64,000 nucleotides of DNA from Leptospira vanthielii serovar Holland str. Waz Holland = ATCC 700522 (GCF_000332455.1 NZ_AOGY02000065.1:1-64000); one strand, 5' to 3'. Positions 43,430 through 53,141 are shown, numbered from the stretch's first letter. The notes: generated from the letters alone by a model not told the origin. Program-made: numbers and translations.

Positions 43430-44182
43430 CTAACTCCTTGTTCCCCCATCCACACGATACACCGAACCCGTAATAAAACTAGACTCTTCTGATGCTAAAA
43501 AGGCAATTAAGTTTGCGACTTCTGTTGGTTTGCCAAGCCTTCCCATAGGAATGTTTTTTTCCATGGTTTCCTTTCCTCTTTCGCCCGCTACATCGAGGAT
43601 AGCTGTTTCTGTCCAACCAGGGCAAACCGCATTGATCCGAACTCCAAACTTTGCGACTTCCAATGCTCCCGTAGTGGTGAGTTCAATTACTCCTGCTTTT
43701 GCAACGCAGTAGGGACCAAGACTTGGCGATGCACCAAGACCTGCAATCGAGGCCACATTGATAATGGACCCTCCAATACGATCAGCTAGCATAAGTTTGG
43801 TTGCATACTTTTGGCACCAGAACACGCTTGTTAGATCCATAAGAATCAATTTATTCCAAACTTCTGTGCTCACCTTATGCATAAAGGTGGGTTTGTTAGC
43901 AATTCCTGCATTATTCACCATGATGTCCAAACGTTTGCCTTTTGTTTTTAAGCTATCAACAAGAGTTATAATATCCTCTTCTATCGTCACATCACATTTG
44001 ATAAATTCGGCAGAACCGCCAAAATTTTGAATTTCTGTAATCACTCGGTTGGCTTCGATTGTATTGATGTCCGATACGATGACATGAGCACCTTTCTTTG
44101 CGAGTAGTAAACAGGTTTCCCTTCCAATTCCGAGAGCACCACCTGTGACAATTGCATTTTTTTCTTTCAATATTAAATCCAT
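43430..44182 (-). CDS. Short-chain dehydrogenase/reductase (FabG-like)
   Basis: 250 residues. TGGALGIGRETC (TGxxxGIG), NNAGIAN, INVASIAG with the catalytic Ser one helix on, and YCVAK with the Tyr/Lys pair; C-terminal FITGSVYRVDGGT. A classical SDR with NAD(P) specificity not determined. Stands alone. Confidence 0.9.
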   Translation of the reverse strand: MDLILKEKNAIVTGGALGIGRETCLLLAKKGAHVIVSDINTIEANRVITEIQNFGGSAEFIKCDVTIEEDIITLVDSLKTKGKRLDIMVNNAGIANKPTFMHKVSTEVWNKLILMDLTSVFWCQKYATKLMLADRIGGSIINVASIAGLGASPSLGPYCVAKAGVIELTTTGALEVAKFGVRINAVCPGWTETAILDVAGERGKETMEKNIPMGRLGKPTEVANLIAFLASEESSFITGSVYRVDGGTRS

Positions 44183-44378
44183 ATCCTAAAATGAATTCCG
44201 CCAATAGTATAAGCAATTAAAATATAAATCGTTGTTATATGAATTCATTTTTGATAGACCGATTGGTATACGCGTAAAATCCTTTTTACCAAAGATTCTA
44301 GAAATCAAAAACCAGTGGCCAGAAGAAATAGAATCTTAAGTCTAGGCAAAGTTCTTCTTACGAATCGAATTTAAATCT

Positions 44379-45239
44379 ATGGACTACTACGATCATATCA
44401 AACTGGCAGTCAATTTTATTGAAAAACATTTGAGAGATGACATTGGTGTGGAAGATGTCTCTAAAAATGCATTCCAATCCCGGTGGCATTTCCAAAGGAT
44501 ATTTCGTTATGTCACAGGTTACTCTGTTTATACCTATTTAAAGAAACGAAGACTCACAGAAGCCGGAAACGATTTAATCCTCGGAAAAGAGAAAATTATC
44601 GATATAGCTTTTAAATACCATTATACAACTCCAGAGTCTTTTCTTCGTGCCTTTCGTTCTGAATACGGAGTGAATCCTTCTGATTACAGAAAACAACCAG
44701 AACATAGAAATTTTCCTAAATTGGAAATTGATTCTTTACGTGATGGGATTCGAATTGATGGGTCTGGAATTAAAACACAAGTTGTGACCAAAAATGAATT
44801 CATCCTGATGGGAAAAGCATACAGAACCACAATGCAAAGATGCCAAAACGAAATTGATATTCCTAAATTTTGGGGTGAATTTATGAGTAAAGGTCTAGTC
44901 GAATCCATTCCCGATAGAATTGGTCATTCTCTTTTGGGAATCTATACAAACTGGGATTATGCGGAAAATTTTGATGTAATCATTGGATTGCAAGTGAGTT
45001 CGGATACCTTCATTCCTGATGGATTTGTCACTCATCGAATGAAACCCGCCAAATATATGGTCTTTACCATTCCTGGAAATCAAAACGAGGACATCCTCAA
45101 TGGTTGGAAGTATATTTATGGAACTTGGATGCCAAACACAGGTTATGAAAGAGAGTTTAGTGATGATTTTGATTTATTTGATGACCGGTTCCAATCAGAA
45201 ACAAACCCTGAATCAGAAATTTATATTCCGATCAAATAG
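44379..45239 (+). CDS. AraC-family regulator with GyrI-like sensor domain
   Basis: 286 residues. N-terminal double helix-turn-helix (DVSKNAFQSRWHFQRIFRYV and DIAFKYHYTTPESFLRAFR), C-terminal GyrI-like effector-binding domain (about 125-286). Similar architecture to Rob/SoxS-related regulators such as YdeE-fused AraC. A free-standing GyrI-like protein follows at 45377. Confidence 0.88.
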   Translation: MDYYDHIKLAVNFIEKHLRDDIGVEDVSKNAFQSRWHFQRIFRYVTGYSVYTYLKKRRLTEAGNDLILGKEKIIDIAFKYHYTTPESFLRAFRSEYGVNPSDYRKQPEHRNFPKLEIDSLRDGIRIDGSGIKTQVVTKNEFILMGKAYRTTMQRCQNEIDIPKFWGEFMSKGLVESIPDRIGHSLLGIYTNWDYAENFDVIIGLQVSSDTFIPDGFVTHRMKPAKYMVFTIPGNQNEDILNGWKYIYGTWMPNTGYEREFSDDFDLFDDRFQSETNPESEIYIPIK

Positions 45240-45376
45240 TTATGGTTTTCCTATTCTAGTGATCAATTTTTGAAATTTCAGAAAACAGATTTTTTCCTAT
45301 ACTTGGTTGGCAGAATTTCCACTTAAAAAGCACAAATTGTCAAGAAGAGAATTTCCATACATTGTATGTTCTTTGT

Positions 45377-45865
45377 ATGGAAAACACAACTCAAAACAAA
45401 ATTCATTTAAAACCCATGACTCTTGTGGGGATCAAAGCCCGAACCTCCAATCGTGAGGAGATGTCGGGAAATGGTAAAATTGCAAGTCTTTGGCAAAGAT
45501 TTTGGGAAGAAGGAATTCTTTCGCAAATTCAAAGTAGATCCAACCTTTCCGAATTTATGGTAACTTATACGGATTTTGAATCGGATGAAAATGGAGAATA
45601 CACCATCTTGATTGGAGCTTGTGTCGATGCGGTGGGTGTCCTTCCAAATCACCTAACTTCTGTCACAATTCCTGCGTCCGATTATATCCAAGTTCCCACT
45701 CCTTGGGGTCCCATTGCAGAGATTGGAATCGAAACTTGGAAGGCCATTTGGTCTGAAGAAAAATTTAAAAAAAATCGTTCCTACAAAGCCGATTTAGAAG
45801 TTTATGGTGCGAATGCTAAGGATCCGAACCATTCACAGTTTGATATCTATCTCGGAATTCTGTAG
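45377..45865 (+). CDS. GyrI-like small-molecule-binding protein
   Basis: 162 residues from ATG 45377 (frame open to 45362). Matches the AraC effector-binding fold: LKPMTLVGIKART, YTILIGACVDA, and an IPASDYIQVPTPWGP segment. No DNA-binding domain. It shares its domain with the AraC protein upstream and may bind the same class of compounds. Confidence 0.8.
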   Translation: MENTTQNKIHLKPMTLVGIKARTSNREEMSGNGKIASLWQRFWEEGILSQIQSRSNLSEFMVTYTDFESDENGEYTILIGACVDAVGVLPNHLTSVTIPASDYIQVPTPWGPIAEIGIETWKAIWSEEKFKKNRSYKADLEVYGANAKDPNHSQFDIYLGIL

Positions 45866-45901
45866 AGACTTATCGTTGTAGAGTGGCCGAATTGCAGTCA
45901 C

Positions 45902-46633
45902 CTAATATGCCTTAAACCCAGTCGGTGTTTCACCTCGAGAATAGGCGGCACTGGCTTTTCTTTCGTCTTTGATGAGTCGACTTTTTGCAATCAAACGCAC
46001 CCACCAAGGAATCCTTCGGATCGGACTTCCCGTGGAGTGTGCTAATAGATAGGCTTTGGAACATTTCTCTATTAACTCACAATTGTAAATGGCTTTGTCG
46101 CGAGTCACACTTGTGATCACCACTCCTTGGTCCTGGAGAAAGGCATTGGCTCCCGAAAGGACAATGGGCCCCGCTGCAACGGATCCATCGATTCGTTTTG
46201 GAATCATTTCCACCGGTGCTCCGAGTTGGCGGCACTGCTCATCAAAAACTAAGGGGAGTGGATGATCGAGAGTATTTAGTAAGGAACTCCAAACTGGTTG
46301 GAAACAAACGATAGCACCTACATCTGGTCGTAAGGAATAAAAGCTGGCATGGAAACGGATCACTGCCAATCTTTCCTCCGATTTCGAATTCAATTTCAGA
46401 AAGGCAGTGGGATTTTCTATGGGAAATTCTTCGGTCTCAAGTTTTGATTGTTTGCCCTCAGTTCGGTGCATCAATAGAAAACTACCTTTTCCTGGAAGGC
46501 GAAAGGAAAGGTCCGCTTTGTGTTTTTGTAAAAGACCTTTGGAATCAAGGCGGTGCCATAAATGATTTAACTCGGTTCTATCGGAGGATGTTTCGACTTT
46601 TGAATTTCTTTTTTTAAAAGTGCTAACTTTCAT
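45902..46633 (-). CDS. Class II aldolase-like protein lacking metal-binding His
   Basis: 243 residues. The fold pattern of class II aldolase/adducin is visible (GSFLLMHRTEG, FYSLRPDVGAIVCFQPVWSS, DQGVVITSVTRDKAIYN). The HTHQP zinc motif is replaced by VCFQP, and the RNHG block is QDQG. It is probably not catalytic. It follows an intact homologue at 46696 on the same strand. Confidence 0.75.
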   Translation of the reverse strand: MKVSTFKKRNSKVETSSDRTELNHLWHRLDSKGLLQKHKADLSFRLPGKGSFLLMHRTEGKQSKLETEEFPIENPTAFLKLNSKSEERLAVIRFHASFYSLRPDVGAIVCFQPVWSSLLNTLDHPLPLVFDEQCRQLGAPVEMIPKRIDGSVAAGPIVLSGANAFLQDQGVVITSVTRDKAIYNCELIEKCSKAYLLAHSTGSPIRRIPWWVRLIAKSRLIKDERKASAAYSRGETPTGFKAY

Positions 46634-46695
46634 TATGATTTTCGTTTTCCTTTTTTGATCGGTTTTTGTAACCAGTGGATTCTAATATTTCTAAT

Positions 46696-47346
46696 CTAAT
46701 GTGATAGTGCTGAGAGTAACTGTTCTTTCATCTCGTTTGGCATAGAGGTTAAGTTGGTATTTTTTTCGATTCTGTTTCGTAAAAACCGAGCCGCTTCTTT
46801 TTCCACTAACTTTACATTGGCGATCGCTTGGTCGAGTGTGAAAGCACCACAAACAAGACCATGGTTTCTGAGTAGGTAACCATTGGTTTCTTTAATGATT
46901 CTGTTTCTAAAAGCCCTGACAAGAAAGGAAGTTCCTGAAGGAGCGTAAGATACAATGCGTATAAAGGGTCCGATGTTTTTTTTGCCTTCGCTCGACTCGA
47001 TATCCATATCCAAACCAAGTAAGGAGACGGCACTGGCCAGTGGTTGGTGGGTGTGTAAACTGACTTCAATTTCTGGTCTCAATCTAAAAAACGAAGCATG
47101 AAGGCCACTTTCGGTCGTTGGTTGTTTGGTACCTCCTACCATTTTTAGATCTTTGATTTGTAAGATACAAAGATCTTCTGGTTTCATCGTATAATAATCA
47201 GTGGCAGAAGGAGTAACTGCCATTAGTTCCGAATCAATACGAACTGCTAAATTTCCGCCGACTCCCGCTAAAAATCCTAGGTCAGCTAACTTAATACAGG
47301 CGGCGAGCATGGACTTCTTTACTGTCTCTATTTTTGCATCTTTCAT
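46696..47346 (-). CDS. Class II aldolase/adducin family enzyme
   Basis: 216 residues with GVGGNLAVRID, TESGLHASFFRLRPEIEVSLHTHQP (zinc His pair), and LLRNHGLVC with the third His. Enzymes of this fold cleave or epimerise phosphorylated sugars such as fuculose or ribulose phosphates. Divergent from a TetR gene with repeated palindromes between. Confidence 0.88.
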   Translation of the reverse strand: MKDAKIETVKKSMLAACIKLADLGFLAGVGGNLAVRIDSELMAVTPSATDYYTMKPEDLCILQIKDLKMVGGTKQPTTESGLHASFFRLRPEIEVSLHTHQPLASAVSLLGLDMDIESSEGKKNIGPFIRIVSYAPSGTSFLVRAFRNRIIKETNGYLLRNHGLVCGAFTLDQAIANVKLVEKEAARFLRNRIEKNTNLTSMPNEMKEQLLSALSH

Positions 47347-47388
47347 GACTTTCTCCCTCTTCCCCAGGAATTGATTTTAACCAAAACC

Positions 47389-47496
47389 CGACATCTGTCG
47401 ATTATAAATTAGCAATGATCGGGCATTTGTCGACTATATTTTCTATTTACGACTAGATTTTGCTTGAAATTCTCCAAAAACTCGGCTTTTGTCGAG
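47389..47496. promoter_or_regulatory. Three CGACAnnTGTCG-like palindromes in the aldolase/TetR intergene
   Basis: CGACATCTGTCG at 47389-47400, TCGGGCATTTGTCGA at 47419-47433 and CTCGGCTTTTGTCGAG at 47481-47496. All share TGTCG on the right arm. They lie between divergent aldolase and TetR genes; a fourth copy is at 48220 before the PP2C gene. Confidence 0.65.
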
Positions 47497-47500
47497 TTTG

Positions 47501-48166
47501 ATGCTAAGTTCTAAGCCAAAACAAATACCGGGGAAGGATACCAAAACCTCTGTTGCAAAAAAGGATGAGGATAGAGGAAAGGACCATAGTCGTCGGATTC
47601 TCCTTGTCCAATCCCTTCGGGAACTTCTGCGAGAGGAAGATCCTTCTTCCATTACCTTTGCTAGAGTTTGTGAACGGGCGAAAATTCCCAGAGCCTCAGC
47701 CTATCATTTTTTTCCTAATATGGGAGCCTTGTATCTTGGTCTTCGTTTGGTTCATTCTGAATTGGTTTCTGCAAGGTTAGAAAGAGTGGATACCTCGGAA
47801 TTTGAAACTTGGCAAGATTATGTACATTTTCTTGCGAGAGAAGCAGCATCTGTTGTCAGGGAGGACTTAGCTCTGATGCGAGTGGTGTATGGAGTTCGCA
47901 ATGAAGAGACCAAAGATGTAGGAAAGGCACTAGATTCTACCATTGCGAAATTGGCTTTGTCCCAAGTCGAAGACCGATTTGTAATTCCAGACTTACCAGA
48001 TATGGCTCGTAAGGTGGGGATTGCTGTTTCACTCATTGATTCAGTTTTTCGCTACTCGTTTCGGGAACAAGGTGAGATCACCGAAGAGATGGTAAGTGAA
48101 GCCGGAAGAGCTGCCGTGGCTTACCTGCGATCTTATCTTCCTGAATTTTTAAAATACAGAAAATAG
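47501..48166 (+). CDS. TetR-family transcriptional regulator
   Basis: About 221 residues from ATG 47501; TTG 47489 opens the same frame but overlaps the palindrome. N-terminal helix-turn-helix (PSSITFARVCERAKIPRASA, YHFFPNMGALY), then a helical ligand domain. Likely binds the palindromes upstream and controls the class II aldolase genes and itself, perhaps also the PP2C gene. Confidence 0.87.
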   Translation: MLSSKPKQIPGKDTKTSVAKKDEDRGKDHSRRILLVQSLRELLREEDPSSITFARVCERAKIPRASAYHFFPNMGALYLGLRLVHSELVSARLERVDTSEFETWQDYVHFLAREAASVVREDLALMRVVYGVRNEETKDVGKALDSTIAKLALSQVEDRFVIPDLPDMARKVGIAVSLIDSVFRYSFREQGEITEEMVSEAGRAAVAYLRSYLPEFLKYRK

Positions 48167-48219
48167 ATTCCTTACCCTTGGGCCCTCGCAGAAAAGAAAA
48201 GACCCAAGTAAAAAACAGT

Positions 48220-48231
48220 CGACATTTGTCG
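48220..48231. promoter_or_regulatory. Fourth CGACAnnTGTCG-like site before the PP2C gene
   Basis: CGACATTTGTCG, followed by a GGTTTTTTGTC run. Same pattern as the three sites at 47389-47496, positioned about 120 bp before the ATG at 48349. Confidence 0.6.
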
Positions 48232-48348
48232 GTTTTTTGTCAAATTACCCCTTACGCCAGAAGTGATGCCTTCGCTGCCTTTTGATTTCTAAAAGAGGCC
48301 AAGTGGGGTTTTACCACTTCTTGCCATTTGCGAAAAGGGAGATAATTC

Positions 48349-50211
48349 ATGTTAGTAACAAACTTTGGTGTTTTCTTTAGAAAGTTCAAAAAGGTTTTAG
48401 CTCTGTTTGTCTCCTTTGTTCTAGGTCCCACCGAAGGTTTTGTAATGCGGCATCGGATTTTGAATGGAACCCTCCTTGCGGGCATTGTGGCTATGGGTGT
48501 CGGGCTTACTTCAGAATTCTTTCGAGAAGGTTTTGAAATCGGAGGACTGATTGCCTTATGGGTAGCCTTTGGGTTTGCTTGTATTTTTTATTATCTTGCA
48601 CGGTTCCAACACCAGTTTCAAATCCTTATCCTTCCTACCTTTATCATCAGTTCCTTAACATCATTCTTACAAATTCAGTACAGTGGAGGGATTGTAAGCG
48701 CCAATGTGATGTTACTTGCTCCTATCCTTGTTTTGAATATGCTCATCCTCGGAAATAAATTTGATTGGTTGGCCATTGTATTTTTTGTCGTGGCTCTTTT
48801 TTGTGTGAATTATACCCAAGGAATTCATCCCGAATGGTTTTTTGATTATTCCTCTGAGAAAGCAAGAAGTGAAGATTTCCTCATCACAGGGATATCGATT
48901 TTATTTTTACTCGGACTTATGTTACGCACACTCAATCGTTCTTACGAAGATGCGATTGGAGAAGTGAGTCGTTTGAAATACCAACAAGACGGAGATTATT
49001 ATTTAACCTCACTACTCACTCGTCCTCTTTCTGGAATTCGGATTCGATCCCAATCAGTGCAGTTCCAATCCTATATCAAACAGAAAAAAGCATTCCAATT
49101 CAAAAACAAAGAGTATGAACTCGGTGGTGATATTTGTGTAGCAGATCAAATTGTTTTGCGTGGCCGCAGTTATTGTGTATTTGCCAACGGCGATGCCATG
49201 GGAAAATCCATGCAAGGGGCAGGGGGAGTTCTTGTTTTTGGAACAGCTTTTCGTGCTTTGATTGAACGAACTCATAGGGAAGGAATTCTTTCGGGATACT
49301 TTCCCGAACGATGGTTACATACCGCCCTCAATGATCTGAATGATGTATTCGAAGGTTTTGATGGTTCTATGTCCATGTCCCTTCTTTTGGGGTTGGTAGA
49401 TGAGGAAAATGGTTTTTTATATTATATCAATGCAGAACATCCATTTCCCATTCGGTTTCGTGATGGGCATGCCGATTTTTTATCGGAAGAGGCAACGAAC
49501 TTTAAATTAGGGATGCAAAAAGACAAAGCTCGGATTGAAACCTGTTGGATTCGGCCTGGAGACACAATCATCATTGGCTCTGATGGACGAGATGACCTGG
49601 GTATGGGAATGGATGCCACAGCGAATCGAGTGATCAATATGGATCACACTTCTATCTTAAGGCAGGTCGAAGAAAGCGAAGGTGATATCGAAAGATTGGG
49701 ACTTCGCCTCCAAAAGATTGGGGAACTCACAGATGATCTCTCCTTACTCAGCATTCGGTTCCAACCGCAAACACAAGTAGATCCAAAAACAAGAGAGCTA
49801 AATTTGGAAGAACCAATTCGCCTCCTGAAAAAAAACAATGACTCCGAAGCTCTGACCCTTCTCACAACGTATGCTGATTTATATGCTTTCGACCCCGCCG
49901 TATGGAAATTGTTGCACCGAGTGTATCGTAAATTGGAGAAACCTGCAGAGGCAGGTAGGGCGGCCGAGAATTTTTCTAATACTCATCCATCAGGACTCCA
50001 AATGATCCTAGATGGTGCCATCCAATATGCAAAAGCAAGTCTGATCGAAGAAGCCATTGATATGGCAGAGCGGATTTATAGTCGTAAACCTGACGTAATC
50101 CCTGTAATCAAAATCCTTGCCCGTCTTTATAAAAAGTCTAAAAGACCCGACAAAGCCGAAGAATACCAAAATGAAATCCATCGGTTACAAAATAGATCGA
50201 ATGAATCATAA
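48349..50211 (+). CDS. Membrane PP2C-type phosphatase with C-terminal TPR region
   Basis: 620 residues. Six transmembrane helices in residues about 35-200. A PP2C/SpoIIE-like domain follows (ELGGDICVADQIVL, FANGDAMGKSMQGAGG, IIIGSDGRDDLG, LTDDLSLLSIRF). Residues about 500-600 have TPR-like helical repeats. Such proteins dephosphorylate anti-sigma-factor antagonists or other Ser/Thr phosphoproteins. Preceded by a TetR-like palindrome. Confidence 0.85.
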   Translation: MLVTNFGVFFRKFKKVLALFVSFVLGPTEGFVMRHRILNGTLLAGIVAMGVGLTSEFFREGFEIGGLIALWVAFGFACIFYYLARFQHQFQILILPTFIISSLTSFLQIQYSGGIVSANVMLLAPILVLNMLILGNKFDWLAIVFFVVALFCVNYTQGIHPEWFFDYSSEKARSEDFLITGISILFLLGLMLRTLNRSYEDAIGEVSRLKYQQDGDYYLTSLLTRPLSGIRIRSQSVQFQSYIKQKKAFQFKNKEYELGGDICVADQIVLRGRSYCVFANGDAMGKSMQGAGGVLVFGTAFRALIERTHREGILSGYFPERWLHTALNDLNDVFEGFDGSMSMSLLLGLVDEENGFLYYINAEHPFPIRFRDGHADFLSEEATNFKLGMQKDKARIETCWIRPGDTIIIGSDGRDDLGMGMDATANRVINMDHTSILRQVEESEGDIERLGLRLQKIGELTDDLSLLSIRFQPQTQVDPKTRELNLEEPIRLLKKNNDSEALTLLTTYADLYAFDPAVWKLLHRVYRKLEKPAEAGRAAENFSNTHPSGLQMILDGAIQYAKASLIEEAIDMAERIYSRKPDVIPVIKILARLYKKSKRPDKAEEYQNEIHRLQNRSNES

Positions 50212-50450
50212 AGTGAAAGGCCAGAAGGCCCTGAGTGAAATCGTATCTTATGGGTTAGGTGAATTCTGCCTGTATTGTTTTTTAGATATGATTACCTTCT
50301 TGGTAAATAAATTCGTAAAAAAAGATTCATTTTTCGAGAAATTACACTTCTTATTGCAATCAATACAAAAATGAATTTACTTTTAATAATCCTCGCTTTG
50401 TTATCGTACCAATAAGGAAGATTTGATACTATCTTCATAAGGTTACATGT

Positions 50451-50756
50451 ATGGAAGAAAACGAAACAATAGAGATTCCACAGATTCAAGAAGAACCTGC
50501 TCCTGAAGTAGCAGTTGTGGTTAAAAAAGCGGCTCCTAAGAAGAAAAAAGCAGCAAAAAAGAAAGCAGCGAAGAAAAAAGCTAAAAAAGCGGCTCCTAAA
50601 AAGAAGAAAGCTGCAAAGAAAAAAGTAGCGAAGAAAAAGAAAGCGGCTAAGAAAAAAGTTAAGAAGGCTCTTTCCAAAAAGAGACCAGCGAAAAAGAAAA
50701 CTGCTAAGAAAAAAGCAGCGAAAAAGAAAGTCGCAAGAAAGAAAAAAAGACGTTAA
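50451..50756 (+). CDS. Histone H1-like lysine/alanine-rich DNA-binding protein
   Basis: 101 residues. An acidic start of about 24 residues and then repeated KKAAKKKA and KKKKAAKKK units. Low-complexity basic tails of this sort bind DNA in a nonspecific way. The repetitive DNA may vary in length between strains. 50212-50450 shows no gene. Confidence 0.85.
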   Translation: MEENETIEIPQIQEEPAPEVAVVVKKAAPKKKKAAKKKAAKKKAKKAAPKKKKAAKKKVAKKKKAAKKKVKKALSKKRPAKKKTAKKKAAKKKVARKKKRR

Positions 50757-50959
50757 CGACGTTTGGGATAGTAGCTTTAGTTTTTTACCAGGAATATACT
50801 TCCTGGAATTGAGTCGGATCTATTATCCCAAAAATCACCATTTTTATCATATCTACAAATTCTTAAAAAGAATATCTTTCTTTTTAGTTTTCAATCTATC
50901 AAAAAGTAAATTGACAGTCTTCATCTGGTCACTCAATCGCCATACATTTCTTAAGCCAT

Positions 50960-52360
50960 TTAGCTTTTTTCAGGAGGAACTTGTGGAGACATTAGGTCTT
51001 GGAATTGTCCTGGTTTTAATTCTGGCCATCCCATTTTCTTTTGGATTTTGGATCTATACTGTTTGTATGCTACCTGATTGACATAGACTGAGTGGCGACC
51101 TGTATTTAGATATTGGATGTTCCCATTGAGCAATGGGCGATCGTTTTGAATCAGTTGGGCAAACCGTTTTGCCGAAGGATTTCCCTTTCGATTTGCATCA
51201 ATATACGAAGCGATCAAATTTGCCATTTCATCGAACATTTTATAGGCACCGCCGTCTGTTTCCATATAACCAAGCGCATATAAATTTTCGTAATTTCTGT
51301 TGAATAAAGTAAGGTAAAGTTCCGGTCTTCCCTGTTTCCACTGAAAGTAACTTTCCTCCATATAGGGGATCGACCAGTTATAACCGGTTGCCAAAATGAT
51401 GAGATCAATCTTTTCCTTTGATCCGTCCTTAAAGATCACGAAATCACCTTCTAATTTTTCTATATCAGGTTTTGCAATCACATCACCATGTCGTAAATTA
51501 TGTAATAGTTGATCATTGATGATAGGATGTGTTTCGAAAATTTTATGATCAGGCGCAGGTAAAGCAAGCTTAGTTAAATCACCAACCAGTAGATTCAATA
51601 ATTTCCCGAGAACAAATTGTGAGAGCCAATTGGGAATCCAATGGGCACCATCACCAAAAACATCCGCAGGTTTTCCCAGAATATGTTTTGGAATGAAATG
51701 GTATCCTCGTCTAACACTGATATATGCCTGTTCCGCATTCGCACCTGCGTCACAGGTGATATCACATCCCGAGTTCCCTGCACCTACCACAAGGACTCGT
51801 TTTCCTTGAAACAAATGGGAAGATTTATAGTTTACGCTATGTAGAATTTTGCCAGTAAAACTTGACTGTCCTTCGATCGTTGGAATATTAGGCGACCACG
51901 TAATTCCACTGGCGCAGACAATTCCGCCAAATAGATACTTCTCGCCAGAACCAGTTTCAACAAACCAATATTTGTCTACTCTTTTGATTTGTTTGATCTC
52001 TGTATTGAATTGGATATTAGGATAAAGATTATAAACCTTCGCAAATTCTCTATGATAGTTCAGAATTTGTCTGTTCGAAGGATAATCGGGATACTCATCA
52101 GGCATTGGAAAGTCGAAATAATTGGATAGATATTTAGAGGAAATAAAATGAGCACTTTCATACATAGGGGAACCAGGATTTTTTATATCCCAAATGCCAC
52201 CGACATCACTATGTCTCTCAAATACTTGAAATGGAATTCCCTTAGAGAGAAGGGATCTTGCCATAGCAAGACCTGCGGGACCCGCACCAACGATGCAGAT
52301 TGTATCAGATTTATCAATGATTCCTTCGGAATCTATATTTTGGTTGTTTTTTAGTTCCAT
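50960..52360 (-). CDS. Flavin-containing monooxygenase
   Basis: About 466 residues from ATG 52360 (GGGGA ribosome site; frame open to 52393). FAD motif IVGAGPAGLAMARSLL, NADPH motif VLVVGAGNSGCDI, and the FMO fingerprint FTGKILHSVNYK. Uses NADPH and O2 to oxygenate N or S atoms or carry out Baeyer-Villiger reactions. Divergent from a TetR gene. Confidence 0.9.
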   Translation of the reverse strand: MELKNNQNIDSEGIIDKSDTICIVGAGPAGLAMARSLLSKGIPFQVFERHSDVGGIWDIKNPGSPMYESAHFISSKYLSNYFDFPMPDEYPDYPSNRQILNYHREFAKVYNLYPNIQFNTEIKQIKRVDKYWFVETGSGEKYLFGGIVCASGITWSPNIPTIEGQSSFTGKILHSVNYKSSHLFQGKRVLVVGAGNSGCDITCDAGANAEQAYISVRRGYHFIPKHILGKPADVFGDGAHWIPNWLSQFVLGKLLNLLVGDLTKLALPAPDHKIFETHPIINDQLLHNLRHGDVIAKPDIEKLEGDFVIFKDGSKEKIDLIILATGYNWSIPYMEESYFQWKQGRPELYLTLFNRNYENLYALGYMETDGGAYKMFDEMANLIASYIDANRKGNPSAKRFAQLIQNDRPLLNGNIQYLNTGRHSVYVNQVAYKQYRSKIQKKMGWPELKPGQFQDLMSPQVPPEKS

Positions 52361-52377
52361 ATTGTCCCCATTCTTAA

Positions 52378-52394
52378 CATGAGCAATGCTCATG
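52378..52394. promoter_or_regulatory. Palindrome between FMO and TetR genes
   Basis: CATGAGCAATGCTCATG is a perfect odd palindrome, with a half site GATCAATGCTC near 52402. It overlaps the upstream ATG of the FMO frame, which favours the 52360 start. Probable operator of the adjacent TetR. Confidence 0.6.
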
Positions 52395-52496
52395 AAAATA
52401 TGATCAATGCTCTTTATTTAGAATGAGTCAAATACAAAATGAGACTTAGATCAAAAAAAGAAGTGCAAATATAACCCCGGGAAATCTCCTTTTCTT

Positions 52497-53141
52497 ATGA
52501 GTCTTGAGTCAAAAATACCTGTTCAAACCAGGAGTCGGGATCGGGTCGAACTCATTCTAAAAACAGCTAGGGATTTAATTGGAGAAAAGGGAATCGATTC
52601 TGTTAGTATGCGAGAGATTGCACAGACTGCAGGAATTCAAATTGGTTCCTTATACCAATATTTTCCAGGAAAAAGCGCCTTATTGTTATCCATCATGAAT
52701 CAATATTATGATTCACTTTATCAGGAAACAAAACGAATTCTGGATCCTGTTCGGACAATTAAAGAATTGGAAGTGGCAGCGGAAAAAGCCTTCAAACAGT
52801 TCATCGATTTTTTTCAGAAAGATCCGGCTTTGGCAAATCTTTGGGCAGGAGTCCGGGCCATTCCCGAATTGGTAGTAGAAGACAATCGTGACACATATAG
52901 AAATGCTAATTTAATTATAAGAACAACCATCCGTTGCCTTCCAGTGCTAAAAGAATCGGAAGTCCGTCCTTTTGCTCTCTATTTCAGTCATACAACAGGA
53001 ATGATTCTTCGATTTGCAAAAGAAATCGATACTGACCACGGTAAGGCGGTGATTAAAGAATCATTGGAAATATTGAGAATACGGCTTCGCGAATTTGAAA
53101 AAATTTCGAAACAGAGAGTTAAACTAAAAAAAAAATCCTAA
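52497..53141 (+). CDS. TetR-family transcriptional regulator
   Basis: 214 residues. Helix-turn-helix block SVSMREIAQTAGIQIGSLYQ, then YFPGKSALL. Divergent from the FMO gene with a palindrome between; likely its repressor. Confidence 0.88.
   Translation: MSLESKIPVQTRSRDRVELILKTARDLIGEKGIDSVSMREIAQTAGIQIGSLYQYFPGKSALLLSIMNQYYDSLYQETKRILDPVRTIKELEVAAEKAFKQFIDFFQKDPALANLWAGVRAIPELVVEDNRDTYRNANLIIRTTIRCLPVLKESEVRPFALYFSHTTGMILRFAKEIDTDHGKAVIKESLEILRIRLREFEKISKQRVKLKKKS

Noticed and set aside
50809..51081. Possible small membrane protein overlapping the FMO end
   Set aside because: Its last 120 bp lie antisense to the FMO C terminus, and the start has no ribosome site; not supported.
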